Assembly: GCA_907165275.2 (NCBI GenBank)
Contig: OU015663.1
Location: 5,840,501-5,904,500 of the forward strand
Length of the DNA stretch: 64,000 nt
Origin: Zygaena filipendulae
Taxonomy: Eukaryota > Arthropoda > Insecta > Lepidoptera > Zygaenidae
Direction: 5' to 3'
This document shows positions 1 through 10,700 of the stretch, piece after piece; position 1 is the first letter of the stretch, and each line of letters begins with the position of its first letter. The notes beneath the pieces were generated by a model. The model had not been told where the DNA came from, did no database searches, and was given only the letters and a program-made list of their open reading frames with translations. The translations under genes were made by a program, and so were the position numbers.

Positions 1-170
1 AATATCTTCTTAAGCACATAAAGAAACCGTCACTGTGAAAATTATTGTTAAATACAGCACCTTATTACACAATAAAATCCATTTTTAACTGTTTTTATCC
101 ACATGAAAATAAATGACCGCATTGTGCATCGCCATCTTTGATTCCCGCCAAAAAACTCCAGCTGTTTTAA
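1..170 (-). mobile_element. SINE-like element, 3' part cut by window edge
   Basis: This stretch is the reverse complement of the 5' half of the SINE-like element seen complete at 40718-41069. Shared blocks include the GGAGTTTTTTGGCGG start (here ending near position 170), the GTCATTTATTTTCATGT block and the CACAGTGACGGTTT block. Its A-rich end would lie left of the window. Assignment rests only on similarity between copies in this window. Confidence 0.6.
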
Positions 171-618
171 CGTTGTATATAGCCTATGGAGGGTAGAAGT
201 AAGGAGAACCATTTCGTATGAGGGTTGAAAAAGTGTCCAGCGGTAAACAGCAAATTATAGTTCGAACACTCACCGAAATGGCGCTAGTGTAGGATGTGGA
301 TATTATGATTTATGAACTTAGCAGTTATCAGAGTGAAGTGTTCGGAGTTAATTTGTGTTCGGAGTCGAAAAATTTAATAAAAAATGCGCTGTAACAAACC
401 GGAAACTCTTCTTTCCTTTATCAATTTAGTATCCTACTCTAATAGTTTGTGGCGCTCTTTTTAAAATTGATAGAGATGACCAAAGACATTCTATGAGATG
501 GCATATTATATAAAAAAACAAATCAGTAATAGGAGGAATAGTTTATTAAGACTTCTAATCATAACTATTTTTATAAATAAGTAGGTATATTAACTTTCTA
601 CACTAATTGTCACCAACT
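171..618. other. AT-rich intergenic DNA, nothing recognised
   Basis: No open reading frame, RNA gene or clear repeat was seen here. It lies downstream of the 3' end of PIGH. Confidence 0.5.
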
Positions 619-672
619 GTAGTAGTAGTAGTTGTAGTAGTAGTAGTTGTAGTAGTAGTAGTTGTAGTAATA
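619..672. repeat. (GTA)n microsatellite with TTG interruptions
   Basis: The GTA triplet is repeated and interrupted three times by TTG-type units at a regular spacing of about 18 bases, which suggests a higher-order 18-bp unit. It lies just beyond the PIGH polyadenylation signal. Confidence 0.85.
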
Positions 673-687
673 ATTATTCACAGCAAT

Positions 688-693
688 TTTATT
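688..693 (-). promoter_or_regulatory. Polyadenylation signal of PIGH
   Basis: AATAAA on the minus strand lies 55 bases after the PIGH stop codon. It is the first canonical hexamer downstream of the gene. Confidence 0.6.
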
Positions 694-748
694 TTAGTAC
701 AACAATAAGAAATTACTATCAATAAATTTTAACTTTGAAAATATATTA

Positions 749-2902
749 TTATAATGTCTTATTAGAACTCAACCCAGTGTCCCCAGAACCTTTAGCAGAT
801 CCATCATGACGAGATTCAGTCAATAAAACTTGCAGTTCTGTGTATATTTCTTCCAACATTGGCAGTCTTGGTTTTGTGTACTGAAACATAATATTTTTTA
901 ATCCATTTTACAACACATAGATCTATTTAATCCCACAGTAGCTTGTGTCGTGGAAACCAAGCAAACGTGGTATAGTATACTACCTATTTATAATATAGTA
1001 TTACTCATTTATTATATTTATTTATTTATTTACTAATTTACAAACATTGTAACAACTTGACAGTGCTACATAAACCTTTTTAGGTTTTTCCGTGCACCGA
1101 CACATCTGTTGTTATTTATATATAGGTACTAGCTGTCCCCGGCGATTTCATCCGCGGTAATTTCGGAGTTCCCGTGGAGGTTGCGGGAAAAAAGTACTCT
1201 ATGTCCTTCAGTTCCCGAGGGAATTCCGGGATAAAAACGATCCTATCTTTTAAGTTGGCCCATATTATGAATGGTTGCAAAATTTTATCAAAATCCGTTC
1301 AGTAGTTTCGGAGTCCATCGCGGGCAAACAACGTGACACGTGATTTATATATATTAGATAAAATAGGTAAGTAGGTATATAGGTTTAGTTATGAAATTGA
1401 TATGAATGAATTATACTATAGAGTATGGATATTATACATATAAATAAACACGTCCAGAATGGAAAGTGGAACTCTGTGTTCATCACACCAAGTCCACCCC
1501 CACCAAGAATCAAACCTGGAACCTCTTGATTAGCGGGTAGGAATGATGACCTACTGCACCAATTGGGTCATCAATAAATTGTAATAAAGATAAATCAATA
1601 TAGGAATATTTTAGAAACCTATTAACATCAACAACTTTGTAATAAAACTAATTTCTAAAGAGACTCATACATAAGCAATGGGTGACTTTCACATCATGAC
1701 AAACAGACAAACAACAAAAAAGTTTCCAAACTCTACCTTAAATAGTGGTATCAATTTTATTGGTCCGTCATCTCCATTTTCACTTGAGTGATTTCTAGTT
1801 TTAATTAATAAAGTCAGATAATATAGCACACGATTCTGGAATTAACAATTTATGAATTTACATACAAAAATTATTACTTTTTGTATGCCTCAATGATATT
1901 TTTTCATACCAATTTGATAACCTCATTGATAATCACATCGTCAACACTTGACCAGGAAAAAAAGTTGTCCTCTCTTCCAAAAACATATTTGATTGTGCTT
2001 TGTATTCCTACTGTAGGAACCACCAGAATACTCTCTGTAAATAATCAGATGCAGTTGAAGATTATTTTGCTATCATGTTTAATTGATTGATGTAAATACA
2101 TATGAGACGGGTGAAAACCACAGTGGTAGGTACAATAATTATTAAAACCTTAATAAATGAAGAAAAACTATTTTGTAAATGACTCTGGAGGTTTGATCTT
2201 AAAGTTATAATAAAACACACATGTATCTTTACATAGTATAAAATGAAGTCACTGTTTGCGATAAACTCAAAAACTACTTATAGGATTTTTATGTGGTTTC
2301 ACCAATAGATAGTAATTCATGAGGAAGGTTTATATCAGTAGTTTATTCTGCAATTCCCCCGGGAACTCGAAATTACCACGGGTGAAGCCGCAGGGGAGAG
2401 CAGGTTTAGTATCAAAATTCAAAATGCATGAAGTACAAAATGTATTGAGTAGGTACTAAATTGTTACACAATACCTATTTATTTTTTTTATTAAAGAAAT
2501 GGCAAGCAAAGGGAAATCAATAATCAATTTCCAGTTTTGTCGCTTCTACCCCTATCTATACGCTATAGTTTTCAACCCGTCATAGGTACCTTTTTATTAG
2601 GTATTAGGTAGTAGTTACAAACCTGATTGAACACTATGTGTGATCCAAAAAACTACTAACAATGCTAACACTAGTATTATGATCAATATTGTCATAAAAC
2701 TAATTTCTACATACCATAAGCCTAAAATATTTAATATTATTAAAAAGAAAAGAAATATAGGAAATGCTGCTTTCTTTTCACGATTTTTGTACGTTAAATT
2801 AAAGTGTCTCGAATTAGGCGTACCATTCCTAAATTTTACTTCTAACGACAACATTACACCGTTCACATTTTCTTGGTTGAATATTTTTTCACTTACAGTC
2901 AT
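749..2902 (-). CDS. PIGH: PIG-H, GPI-GlcNAc transferase subunit H
   Basis: PIG-H is a subunit of the ER-membrane complex that transfers GlcNAc to phosphatidylinositol, the first step of GPI-anchor synthesis. Coding exons (minus): 2623-2902, 1910-2034, 1737-1835, 749-880; intron phases 1, 0, 0; 211 residues including all exons. Human PIG-H is about 188. Exon 1 encodes two adjacent hydrophobic segments (roughly residues 47-88), the family's membrane hairpin. Exon 2 encodes ESILVVPTVGIQS and DDVIINEVI, matching the family ESLLLIxSLGIQ and KDIVINE motifs. The last exon starts YTKPRLPMLEEIY, matching the C-terminal KPRLxxLxEIY. All donors are GT and acceptors AG. The start is the ATG at 2902; the open frame runs 5 codons further to a TTG that I reject. 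Intron 3 carries a Helitron-like insertion. The C-terminal tail beyond EIY is Ser/Gly-rich and not conserved. Identity is secure from three independent motifs. Confidence 0.93.
1014..1440. repeat. Dispersed repeat split by a Helitron-like insertion
   Basis: A TTTATTTATTTACTAATTTA-type sequence at 1014-1128 continues at 1359 after the Helitron-like element. The uninterrupted paralogue is at 46453-46620. Both share the block reading GTAACAACTTGACAGTGC and the block AGGTTTTTCCGTGCACCGAC. The repeat family is not one I can name. Confidence 0.75.
1129..1358 (-). mobile_element. Helitron-like non-autonomous element, complete
   Basis: Read on the minus strand it starts 5'-TCTAATATATATAAATCACG and ends in a hairpin followed by GGGGACAGCTAG-3'. 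The host bases are A at the 5' side and T at the 3' side, and there is no target duplication. These are the hallmarks of Helitron insertion (5' TC, 3' CTRR, A/T target). The empty site is preserved in the paralogous repeat at about 46570. It lies in PIGH intron 3. Confidence 0.85.
2225..2405 (+). mobile_element. Degenerate Helitron-like element
   Basis: The body reads like the family (CAAAAACTACTTATAGGATTT, AATTCCCCCGGGAACTCGAAA, GGGTGAAGCCGCAGGGGAGA) but the terminal CTAG is lost. It is in PIGH intron 1. Confidence 0.6.
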
Positions 2903-3590
2903 TTTTACATTTAACAAGATATAAAATTAAATTTTATTTTGAAAAGATTTTTTTTTATTGAACAATTATCAAATGTTGTTTTTTTTTTTTTCTTTAATTC
3001 TGAGTCCCCTCCCCTGTCCCTGTAATGTACAGCACAAACACAAACTACTTATATACTATACTACCTAAACGTAGTGATTACCTTCTCTCTGATACTACCG
3101 TTAACCGTAGCACAGATTAACTAGACTTTCACTTACTGCGTGTTAACGCGTAAATTAGTGCGCTAATTTAGATGTGGCCAACATTTTAACGCGTTAACTT
3201 ACTAACATTACCACGTTAGACATTAACATCAACGTTTACAATGTAGGTATTAAACGTGACGTAAGGGAGTTAGAGGATCACAAACTTGCAAAAAAAAAAC
3301 GCAACCTCGACATTCTCGAGCGCGGTTGATTTATTTTTTATTTTGAAGTAAATAACTTAAGGATAGCGGGAAAAATATAATCTGCCGATTTTCATAAGCC
3401 GAAGAAACAAAAATCATCTTTAAAGTTTAGAACGAGCAGCTGCAGTGAAACATTTACCTATTCATATCTCTGTCTTTCTTTCCCTTTTACTTTTTCTCTA
3501 TCTCTCACTCTCTCGCACCGTCCTCACACTACTTTCCGTCGCCATAACGTCATCACAGTATATCACGGCGCTAAACGTGTCCAATTATAA
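2903..3590. other. PIGH upstream region, no gene seen
   Basis: This should hold the PIGH promoter and 5' UTR. A TAAACGTAGTGATTACCTTC block at 3065 is one end of a repeat whose inverted pair is clearer at 32893-33047. No TATA box could be assigned with confidence. Confidence 0.4.
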
Positions 3591-3600
3591 CTTTTTTTTG

Positions 3601-3706
3601 GTCGGTTAAAATACATATTAAAATAAGTTAAGGTAAGTATTACATCAAACTATAGGTTAACCTATAACCTTTCACTTTAATGTAATTTTTAACCGACTTC
3701 AAAAAA
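3601..3706. repeat. Short inverted-repeat element (GTCGGTTAAAAT ends)
   Basis: GTCGGTTAAAAT at the left is mirrored by ATTTTTAACCGAC at the right, and a near-palindromic TATAGGTTAACCTATA sits in the middle. The AACCGACTTCAAAAAA end is shared with repeat ends at 38480-38512 and 49021. Confidence 0.55.
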
Positions 3707-3951
3707 GTAGTGGTAAAGGTAGGTGTATTACTCCGCTCTGCGCCTCTCTCCCCTTTCACATTTTGTGTATCTCTGACTCTCTCACACCGTATTCCCACGC
3801 TGCTGTCCATCGCTATGACGCCATTTTACTTTACAGCTTATCACAAAACAACGCGTTCATGTTATTATATGTAAGATGCTCTGGCTTGTTTGTGCTTTAA
3901 AATTAGTTTTGTGAATAATATTTTGTGAGCTTTTACATATTTCATAGAAAT

Positions 3952-4134
3952 ATGAAGTGTGTTTTTTGTGAACAAGAAATAGCTCATAAAGTTATTAAAC
4001 TTACGTCAGAAAGAAAAAAAAATCTTAAAAATAAATCAATTTTTGTTTCTAGCAGTCAGATTAATAATATCCCTCAAAATTATTTTCAGATTTTAAGCCA
4101 ACATAACTTGGAGTGCAAGCTGAACCTTCTGTAA
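3952..4134 (+). pseudogene. Short Cys-containing ORF, possible gene fragment
   Basis: A 60-codon frame starts at a true ATG with MKCVFCEQEIAHKVIKLT and then becomes Lys/Asn/Ser-rich and unstructured. The opening CxxC next to a basic stretch resembles the N-termini of several transposon-derived zinc-binding proteins in Lepidoptera, but there is no second Cys/His pair before the stop and I see no convincing downstream exon. It may equally be chance. I do not recognise a function. Confidence 0.2.
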
Positions 4135-4136
4135 AA

Positions 4137-4600
4137 TAATCTGACACGCTCGAGTATTTCAAAATGCAAAAAATTTTTTTTTGCATTTTCAAAAAATCGC
4201 TACTACCTTGCGTCACCTCCAAATTGGCAGATTTTCGAAGGGGAGCATTTTTAGGGCTCACTTAACATCTCCTTTGAATATCTGACGCGCTGGAGTAAAT
4301 GTTTTTTTTTTTTTCATTTTCTCCACTTCCGGATGGCCACCCCCACCACGCAAATCGGCAGATGAATATATTTTCGATATCAGAGACACCTTGGAGTATC
4401 TAAACTACAATATCTGACGCGCTCGAGTAGTTCCATTTTACTATTTTTTTTTTACATTTTTGAAAGCCTGTAGAAGCTAAACCCACCGGTGAATGAAAAA
4501 ATATCATATAACCTTATTTTGTTTATATCTCCTAATCTTCAAAACCCAATAGGTCCCAACGACGCTCGAGTAAATCCCGAATTAGCATCGGTATCTCCCG
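4137..4600. repeat. Degenerate tandem array, about 130-150 bp period
   Basis: The motif TCTGACGCGCTCGAGTA, or close variants, recurs near 4140, 4281, 4412 and (shortened) 4561. Each occurrence is followed by a T-rich run and a short GC-richer segment. Units are strongly diverged. Confidence 0.55.
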
Positions 4601-5265
4601 TACTATTAGCTAGATGGCGTAACGAGCGTAGTTGACCACTCCGTCAAATTCAGGAATGCGTAAAATGGACTATAAAGTTTTAGTTAATTAAAAAAAAATT
4701 GATGGTTTTTACTAGTATTTATACTTATTTGTGATATTTAGTTAGCTGCACAAAAAAATATCGTGTTTAATACCTACATTGAAGATTGTAAAATAAAATA
4801 CACTGCTTCATTTGCTGATAACCCTGAAAAAGATAGTATGGTCTTCGTTAGGCCTTTTTTTGGGAATAGGTTCTTTTTTGTGAAATAAATGGACACCTCT
4901 GTATAAACGGCACACAAACCGTGCATAGTTTATGCCTAATAATATTTTTAACAATGTTTTAGTAAAGTTTTTCCGGATTTTTCTAAAGGTGACTGACAGT
5001 GACAGCCCATAATGCCACTACTGCTTGCAAGTCGCTTGACAGTATGGTCAAAATTTTGCTAGCGCCATCTATTATTTATGAAAGAACTAGAAATAAGTAC
5101 CTATTGGAAAACTCCCCATTGGCAACACTGGAATTCGAATCCCAGGCTTATAAAATACTGTGCTGTCCATTCCGGTGTCGTGCATTCCGGGATGTACATT
5201 GTCGGTACGCCGCGGTATGGTTGTTTGGTTGCTGCACTGACATAAGTCTAGTTAATTTGTGGCTG
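4601..5265. other. Intergenic DNA, nothing firmly recognised
   Basis: Open frames here are short and without recognisable domains. The stretch near 5160-5260 (TGGTTGTTTGGTTGCTGCAC) is related to sequence at 33680-33720, so it is repetitive. Confidence 0.4.
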
Positions 5266-5577
5266 CACTCGTAGTGATTACCTTCTCTCTGGCTGCACTG
5301 TTAGCCACGGGGCCACGGAAAGGGTGAAACTACGCTCGGGTAGAAGCGCGCTCGAGAGCACTCGAGTGAAGCCACGGAACGCACACCTGCAGGTTCCCTT
5401 CGTCCTCACCGCCGCGGCTGTAGTGCTTGACATGGCTTACTTGACTCTGCACAAATTAACTAGATTTATGTCTAAAGATTTATGACTGCTTGTGCTGTAC
5501 AAAGTCGTCGAGACACCTCGAGACTGCGCGAGAGCGACATGCGAGTGTGTACATACATCCAGAGAGAAGGTAATCAC
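5266..5577. mobile_element. Inverted-repeat element with GTAGTGATTACC ends
   Basis: GTAGTGATTACCTTCTCTCTG at the left is mirrored by CAGAGAGAAGGTAATCAC at the right. The same ends border 32893-33047. The interior contains GC-rich GCGCTCGAG and CCACGGAACGCACACC segments shared with 33774-33883. Confidence 0.5.
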
Positions 5578-5633
5578 ATCAGTGTACATGGTATTCTCGT
5601 CTCGCATCGCCTCGGTCGTTCTCGGTCGCTTTT

Positions 5634-5935
5634 TTTAGTCCTTCTTGTAGATTAATAAAAAATATTGCATAAGTATTTTTTCTTTTTTTACGTAATCAAA
5701 AAATAACGGCGATACATTGAGTTGAAATTTCGCGTGACGTCACTAACTAGTGCAGTTTGTATGGCGGCTTGTAGCGGTAAGTAACGTCACGAGCCCCCAC
5801 TCTAAACTTTAATGCGCTTTATCTCCGTGTATTTCCATTTATTTGAAAAATAGAAAGATACGTGTCTAATGATTTTTAATTTCCTAAAAGGCGGACTAAT
5901 TAAAATTTTGATTTTCAAAAGTTGTCAACATCCCT
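5634..5935 (-). mobile_element. MITE-like element with CRE palindrome, copy 1
   Basis: It belongs to a family with other copies near 9690, 20428, 38511, 43268 and 61160. The ends carry AGTCCGTC-type and GACACGTATTTTT-type inverted blocks. The palindrome TGACGTCA is at 5735-5742. Boundaries are approximate because no target duplication was identified. Confidence 0.6.
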
Positions 5936-6996
5936 ATTCAGAGAGTCTCGTCGGCTCTCACGAGGAAAACGAGAACGAGCATGTAGACACTCGTTTCATT
6001 TTGTTGTCCACTGCTTGTTTTTTATTTAATAAATTTAAATGTTGCGATTGAATATTTATATGTAATTCTAATTGCGATTAAAGAAAATAATACAATTAAA
6101 CCCGTGGTGTTTTTATTATTTCTATTATAATAGCTCACAAGCTGAGCTAGCTTATCTTTACAAACTGCACTCCGCAGCAGCATTTTCTACACCCATTATC
6201 GCAGGAGACTTCGTCACTTCACTTCAGTGGAACTAACAGAACGAGTGTGTTCTCGTCGAGAGCAGAGTAGAGGGAAGGGGGGCAGATTCATACGGCACAA
6301 GGGGCACTATCATACACCAGATTTAACAGATGTTAGGCGCACATCAACAGGCTGACTTATGCTGACTGACTATTGACGAGGTTGAAACCACTGAGCAAAT
6401 AATCACTACGTTTTTGAAACCACGTGATCATGTTGAACACCCTCACGGTTTCACTAGTATTAATTTCGGAGTTTCCGTGGAAATTCCGGGTTAAAAGTAC
6501 CTTATTCGACGATATATTTTTTTTGGGAATGCACGAATTGATAGATCGAAAGAAGCCGGTCGCCGACCTAGTAGTTTTGAGGACAACTTTGTACATTGAG
6601 TAGGCTGTATAGTATTGTCATAAATAGCATTTTTACCACATATGCTATTAGATTAAGTCATTCAGGAACATTGTAGCTTCCTATATAAAGTGAAGGAATT
6701 TTAAAAAACTGGTTAAGTCGTTTCGTTTTTCAGTTGATCCATTACAAATAAACAAACGAAACAAGCATAGAAAAATTAAATCTTTTCTCTGTATTCGAGT
6801 GGTTAATATTCTCTTTCAAAGAGAATAAAGCAAGGTTTAGATAAAGCCATTAATTGCCTCGAATAAACAGTATTTCGAGACCAGTCAGTGCTAGCTGCCA
6901 GCATTGACCTCATATACCTACCTAAACAACACAGCTGGCCAGGCAGATTTGTCTGAGGACTAGTGCCAGCGTTACTGACTTCGTCTAAACCTTATG
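5936..6996. other. Intergenic DNA with a degenerate Helitron remnant
   Basis: A decayed Helitron-like body (CGGTTTCACTAG, TAATTTCGGAGTTTCCGTGG) lies at 6440-6520, and the dispersed block GAGCAAATAATCACTACG at about 6392. A perfect 19-base palindrome with one central base (ATTCTCTTTCAAAGAGAAT) is near 6808-6826. No gene was seen. Confidence 0.45.
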
Positions 6997-6999
6997 CTT

Positions 7000-7115
7000 A
7001 AAATCACTACGTGTTCTCTTTGGCGATAACCATAGCGATATTAACAAATACAAACAAAAAAATTGTGGTTATTATAGGTACCTACCTACTCTCTGCAAAA
7101 AAAGACAAACAGTGC
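7000..7115 (+). repeat. Direct repeat upstream of CFAP36, copy 1
   Basis: This block, starting with TCACTACGTGTTCTCTTTG, is repeated at 7568-7690 with about 85-90% identity by eye. The two copies bracket a Helitron-like insertion immediately upstream of the CFAP36 start codon. Confidence 0.7.
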
Positions 7116-7146
7116 TCCTTTCTACTTTGTCTAAACCTTATTTAAA

Positions 7147-7562
7147 ACTAGCTGTGCCCCGCGGTTTCACCCGCATGAAAGATTTTTATACAACAACATT
7201 TTTTCCTGACATCCGATTTCAATGAAACAAAGCTTATAATATGTAGCTCCAGGCTAAGCTTAATCTACCTACCTGTGAAAACCGCATGACAATCGGTTCA
7301 TTAGATGCGGAGATTATCGCGAACAGACAGACAGAAAAGAATTTTAAAAACTGAGCTGGTTGCCTTTTTGTTGCGACACGCTGGTTGTGGTTGTTTTTGT
7401 TATTGTATATATTAACGGTTGTCGTAACAAATAAAGTTTATTTCATTTCATTTTCATTTCATTTTTTGGGCTTGGTTACTCTTCTTTTATCACCCCTCTC
7501 AATTTTAGGTAAAAATAAATTCAATGTACAGAATCGCGGATTCTACTCTTTTATTATAGTAT
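7147..7562 (-). mobile_element. Long-type Helitron-like element, interrupted
   Basis: The 3' end (minus strand) is GGTGAAACCGCGGGGCACAGCTAG at the left edge, and the 5' part with ATCCGCGATTCTGTACATTG is at the right edge. Sequence at about 7352-7465, ending in a CATTTCATTTCATTTT-like run, interrupts it. The same long subtype is at 13001-13311 and 13322-13623. Confidence 0.75.
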
Positions 7563-7567
7563 AAGAT

Positions 7568-7690
7568 CACTAATCACTACGTGTTCTCTTTGACGGTAAC
7601 CATAGAGATATTAGCAAATACAAACAGAAAAACATAGTGGTTATAGTTATTTACCTACTTTCGTCTCTCTCCAAAAAAAGACAAAGAGAT
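7568..7690 (+). repeat. Direct repeat upstream of CFAP36, copy 2
   Basis: Second copy of the 7000-7115 block. It ends about 110 bases before the CFAP36 ATG, so it probably lies within the promoter or 5' UTR. Confidence 0.7.
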
Positions 7691-7799
7691 CACCACGTAC
7701 CTAGTGGTTTTGGAGATCACCAGGAGATTACCAAAGATCACTGCGGTCTATTTGTTATTTACGTCGCGGTCGTGTTCTCTCAAAAATTAAAATTACCAG

Positions 7800-10700
7800 A
7801 TGGAGAATCTAGACAGCAACGCATGGGTGTTCGATTCACTCGTAGGTTTTCTTCATGGTCCGGTGTGGAATGTTCCCTTGCAAACCTTTATAGAAGAAAA
7901 ATCTCTGCGTGAGTAGCCTTGCAAATACTTTTAGATATGCATTTTTGGTTGCAACACGAAATTTTTAGAATTTACAGGGTCAGAGACATTTTCTGATTAA
8001 AGTGCCTAGATAATTTAGTCCTCATGCAAGAAAGCTACCCAAGCGGGATCAATGGTAGGCGGATGCGTAAACCAATAATATTACGATAATAATATATATT
8101 AATAATATTACTTACGAGAATTTTATTTTTCCGTCCGTTTTTATATTTTGTAGTCTATACCTACTTATAATAAAACTGTAGAGAGGTCAATTCTGTACAT
8201 TGAATATATATTCAAAACTAATATTGGAGGATGAATGGTGATCGATACTGATGCCAAAAATGCAATCAGTAAATTTTTTGTCTGTCTGTCTGTATGTGCA
8301 CGCATGGGTCAAAAACTACTGAAGGGATTTTAATCAAACTTGGTACGATTGTAGGTAGTCCATACTCCTGGTCAGGTTAAAGGCTATATAATATAACGCT
8401 AAGACACGTAGGAGCTGAGCAGTGATGATTAATTTGAAGCAAGTCGGATGAAAACGCGCTTTCGAGCTCTTATCCTCGCATACGTTTACTAAATCACGCA
8501 AAAACGGCTGAACGGACTTGGATGAAATTTAGCATGCACGTTTTCAGGGGTACAGAGAAGGACATAGGTACTTTTTTTCCCGGAATTCCCGCGGGAACTT
8601 CGAAATTACCGCGGGCGAAACCGCGGGGCACAGCTATTAATAAATAAAGAGTAGAGTATAGCGAATACAGAAGTTTGAGTTGGCATTATTTATTATTATT
8701 TTCCCAATAATCACAAAGTCATATACCTAAATATTAAAATATTTGATGGCACGTTCTGATGACCAAAAAAATATGAGAACAAGAATATAGAATAATATTA
8801 TAGTCTAAAATTATTGTTAATGTGTTTAATTATAGCGCTATCGGTTGTTAGGTAGGTACCTACCTAATATGAGCATGACACCTTTTAAAATTTGAAAGTA
8901 ATCCATCGCAATTTCAGCTAACAAATTATGTTTTATGAAATAGTAATTACTAGGTAGGTACCTAGTCCCGGTCCTCAGACTTGGCAGTCCTATTGCTTGT
9001 GTGGATAGGTACGGCTTCAGATCTTAGAATTCGGTGCAGGGAGTAGGTAAGGGGCAGTTTTAATGTGATTTCACCTCTTAAAAAAATGTCTTAAACAAAG
9101 TTTATTAGGTAAATTTTAGTTACTCAGGTGCCTATCCATAAAATATCAAATAAGTAGAGGTAGACACTCAGAGGCATCTTTCCCATAGGAGCGCTGAGTG
9201 CGACCGCACCCGGACGCCACCCGGGCCGGGCGATCAACATCTAAATGAATCTGGTGGTAGATAGTATCTACCTACCTTACCTTACCTTACATCGGCTTCA
9301 CAAGGCGTAAAAAATAAAGGTTTCGTTAATCACGTAGTAGGTACGTAGGCACCTATAGGCTATAAGTAGGTATGTGTTAGTGCCTGGGTACTGAGCTATT
9401 TTATTATAAAACAGCGTTTGAGCCGACAGACAATGGAGAAGTTCAGGATAAGCCAGAGTACAAGAAGATTCACGAGGAATACAGGAACTTAGTAAGTCCT
9501 TTGAAATTACATATCTATCTACTAGCAATTAGGTACCTACCTCTTCTCTATCCTCTTATAGGTACGTACTTTTATGGTTCAACTGGGTTCAACCAGGGCC
9601 GTCAAGCAAATTCTTCGCCGGGGTGCGGGCTGGTAAGCCTGCGCCCCCGCTCTTGTCAACCAAAAAAACGCAATGAAATTTTAATGTTTCATTCATTTAT
9701 TCCTCTCGTATTTTTCGCTTTTTCCAAATATTTAAAAATACTTAGATGAAACGCATTAAAGTTTAGGAGTGGGGGTCGCCACGTCATAACTAAGTAGATA
9801 TAAATTGTACCTACGTCACACGGAATTTCAACTCAATTTATCGCCGTTATTAATATTATTTTTTTAATACGTAACAAAAAGGAAAAATACGTGTTTTATT
9901 TTTTTTTTATTTACAAGACTAAAAATTAAAATTTACTCGCCATGCCCATTGTTGGTTGGTTATTGGTTGCAATGACGTTGGTAGATATTAACTAGCGCTC
10001 GACTTGCGTGCGCCCCATATGCGCAGATAAAATTATACCTAATACTATACTCCGGGTAAAGGTTCAACGTATTTTTTTTATATCAATGGATCAACCTCTG
10101 TCTGCTATATAAGTAGGTACATGTAGTTACTTATATGTAAATAGGCACCTATTTTTTACATAGTAAATTCATGTGTCATTATTAAAACATTTCACTATTC
10201 GCTACACAAATCTCTATGTACCTACCTATACTTGAACCCAAACCATCTACATACCTACACAGTATAAGATAAGTCAGAATAGTATATTTCATTATAAGTG
10301 CGGAAAGTCTGTCATTGCAAAGAGTTCCGACAAATGTCTACCCGAGCCGAGGCGCAGCCGAAGGTGAGGGTTGACAGTCGGAACTAGTTGCAATGACGGT
10401 TCCGCACGTGTACTGAACAACTATTTTTAATACAGTTACGAAAAAATTAAGCAATTTAATAAAATATCAAAAACACAACAAACTCAACTAAGTTCCAACT
10501 GTGATCAAGAGATGGCGCTAGTCGTATTAGTAATGCGAAACCTACGTTTCGCAATGCAAAAAGTGTGTCAAAGTCGTGTCCATAGATAATACAATATATA
10601 CGGTCGTGTCGCCATTTTTGACAGTTGGCAAAGAGAACGCACGAGTTCGGGAAAGGCAAACAAAAAGCTCGAGTATGTAATAGCCCACATCCCGAACGCT

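Noticed and set aside
2903..2917. N-terminal extension of PIGH to position 2917
   Set aside because: The codon there is TTG. The first true ATG in frame is at 2902.
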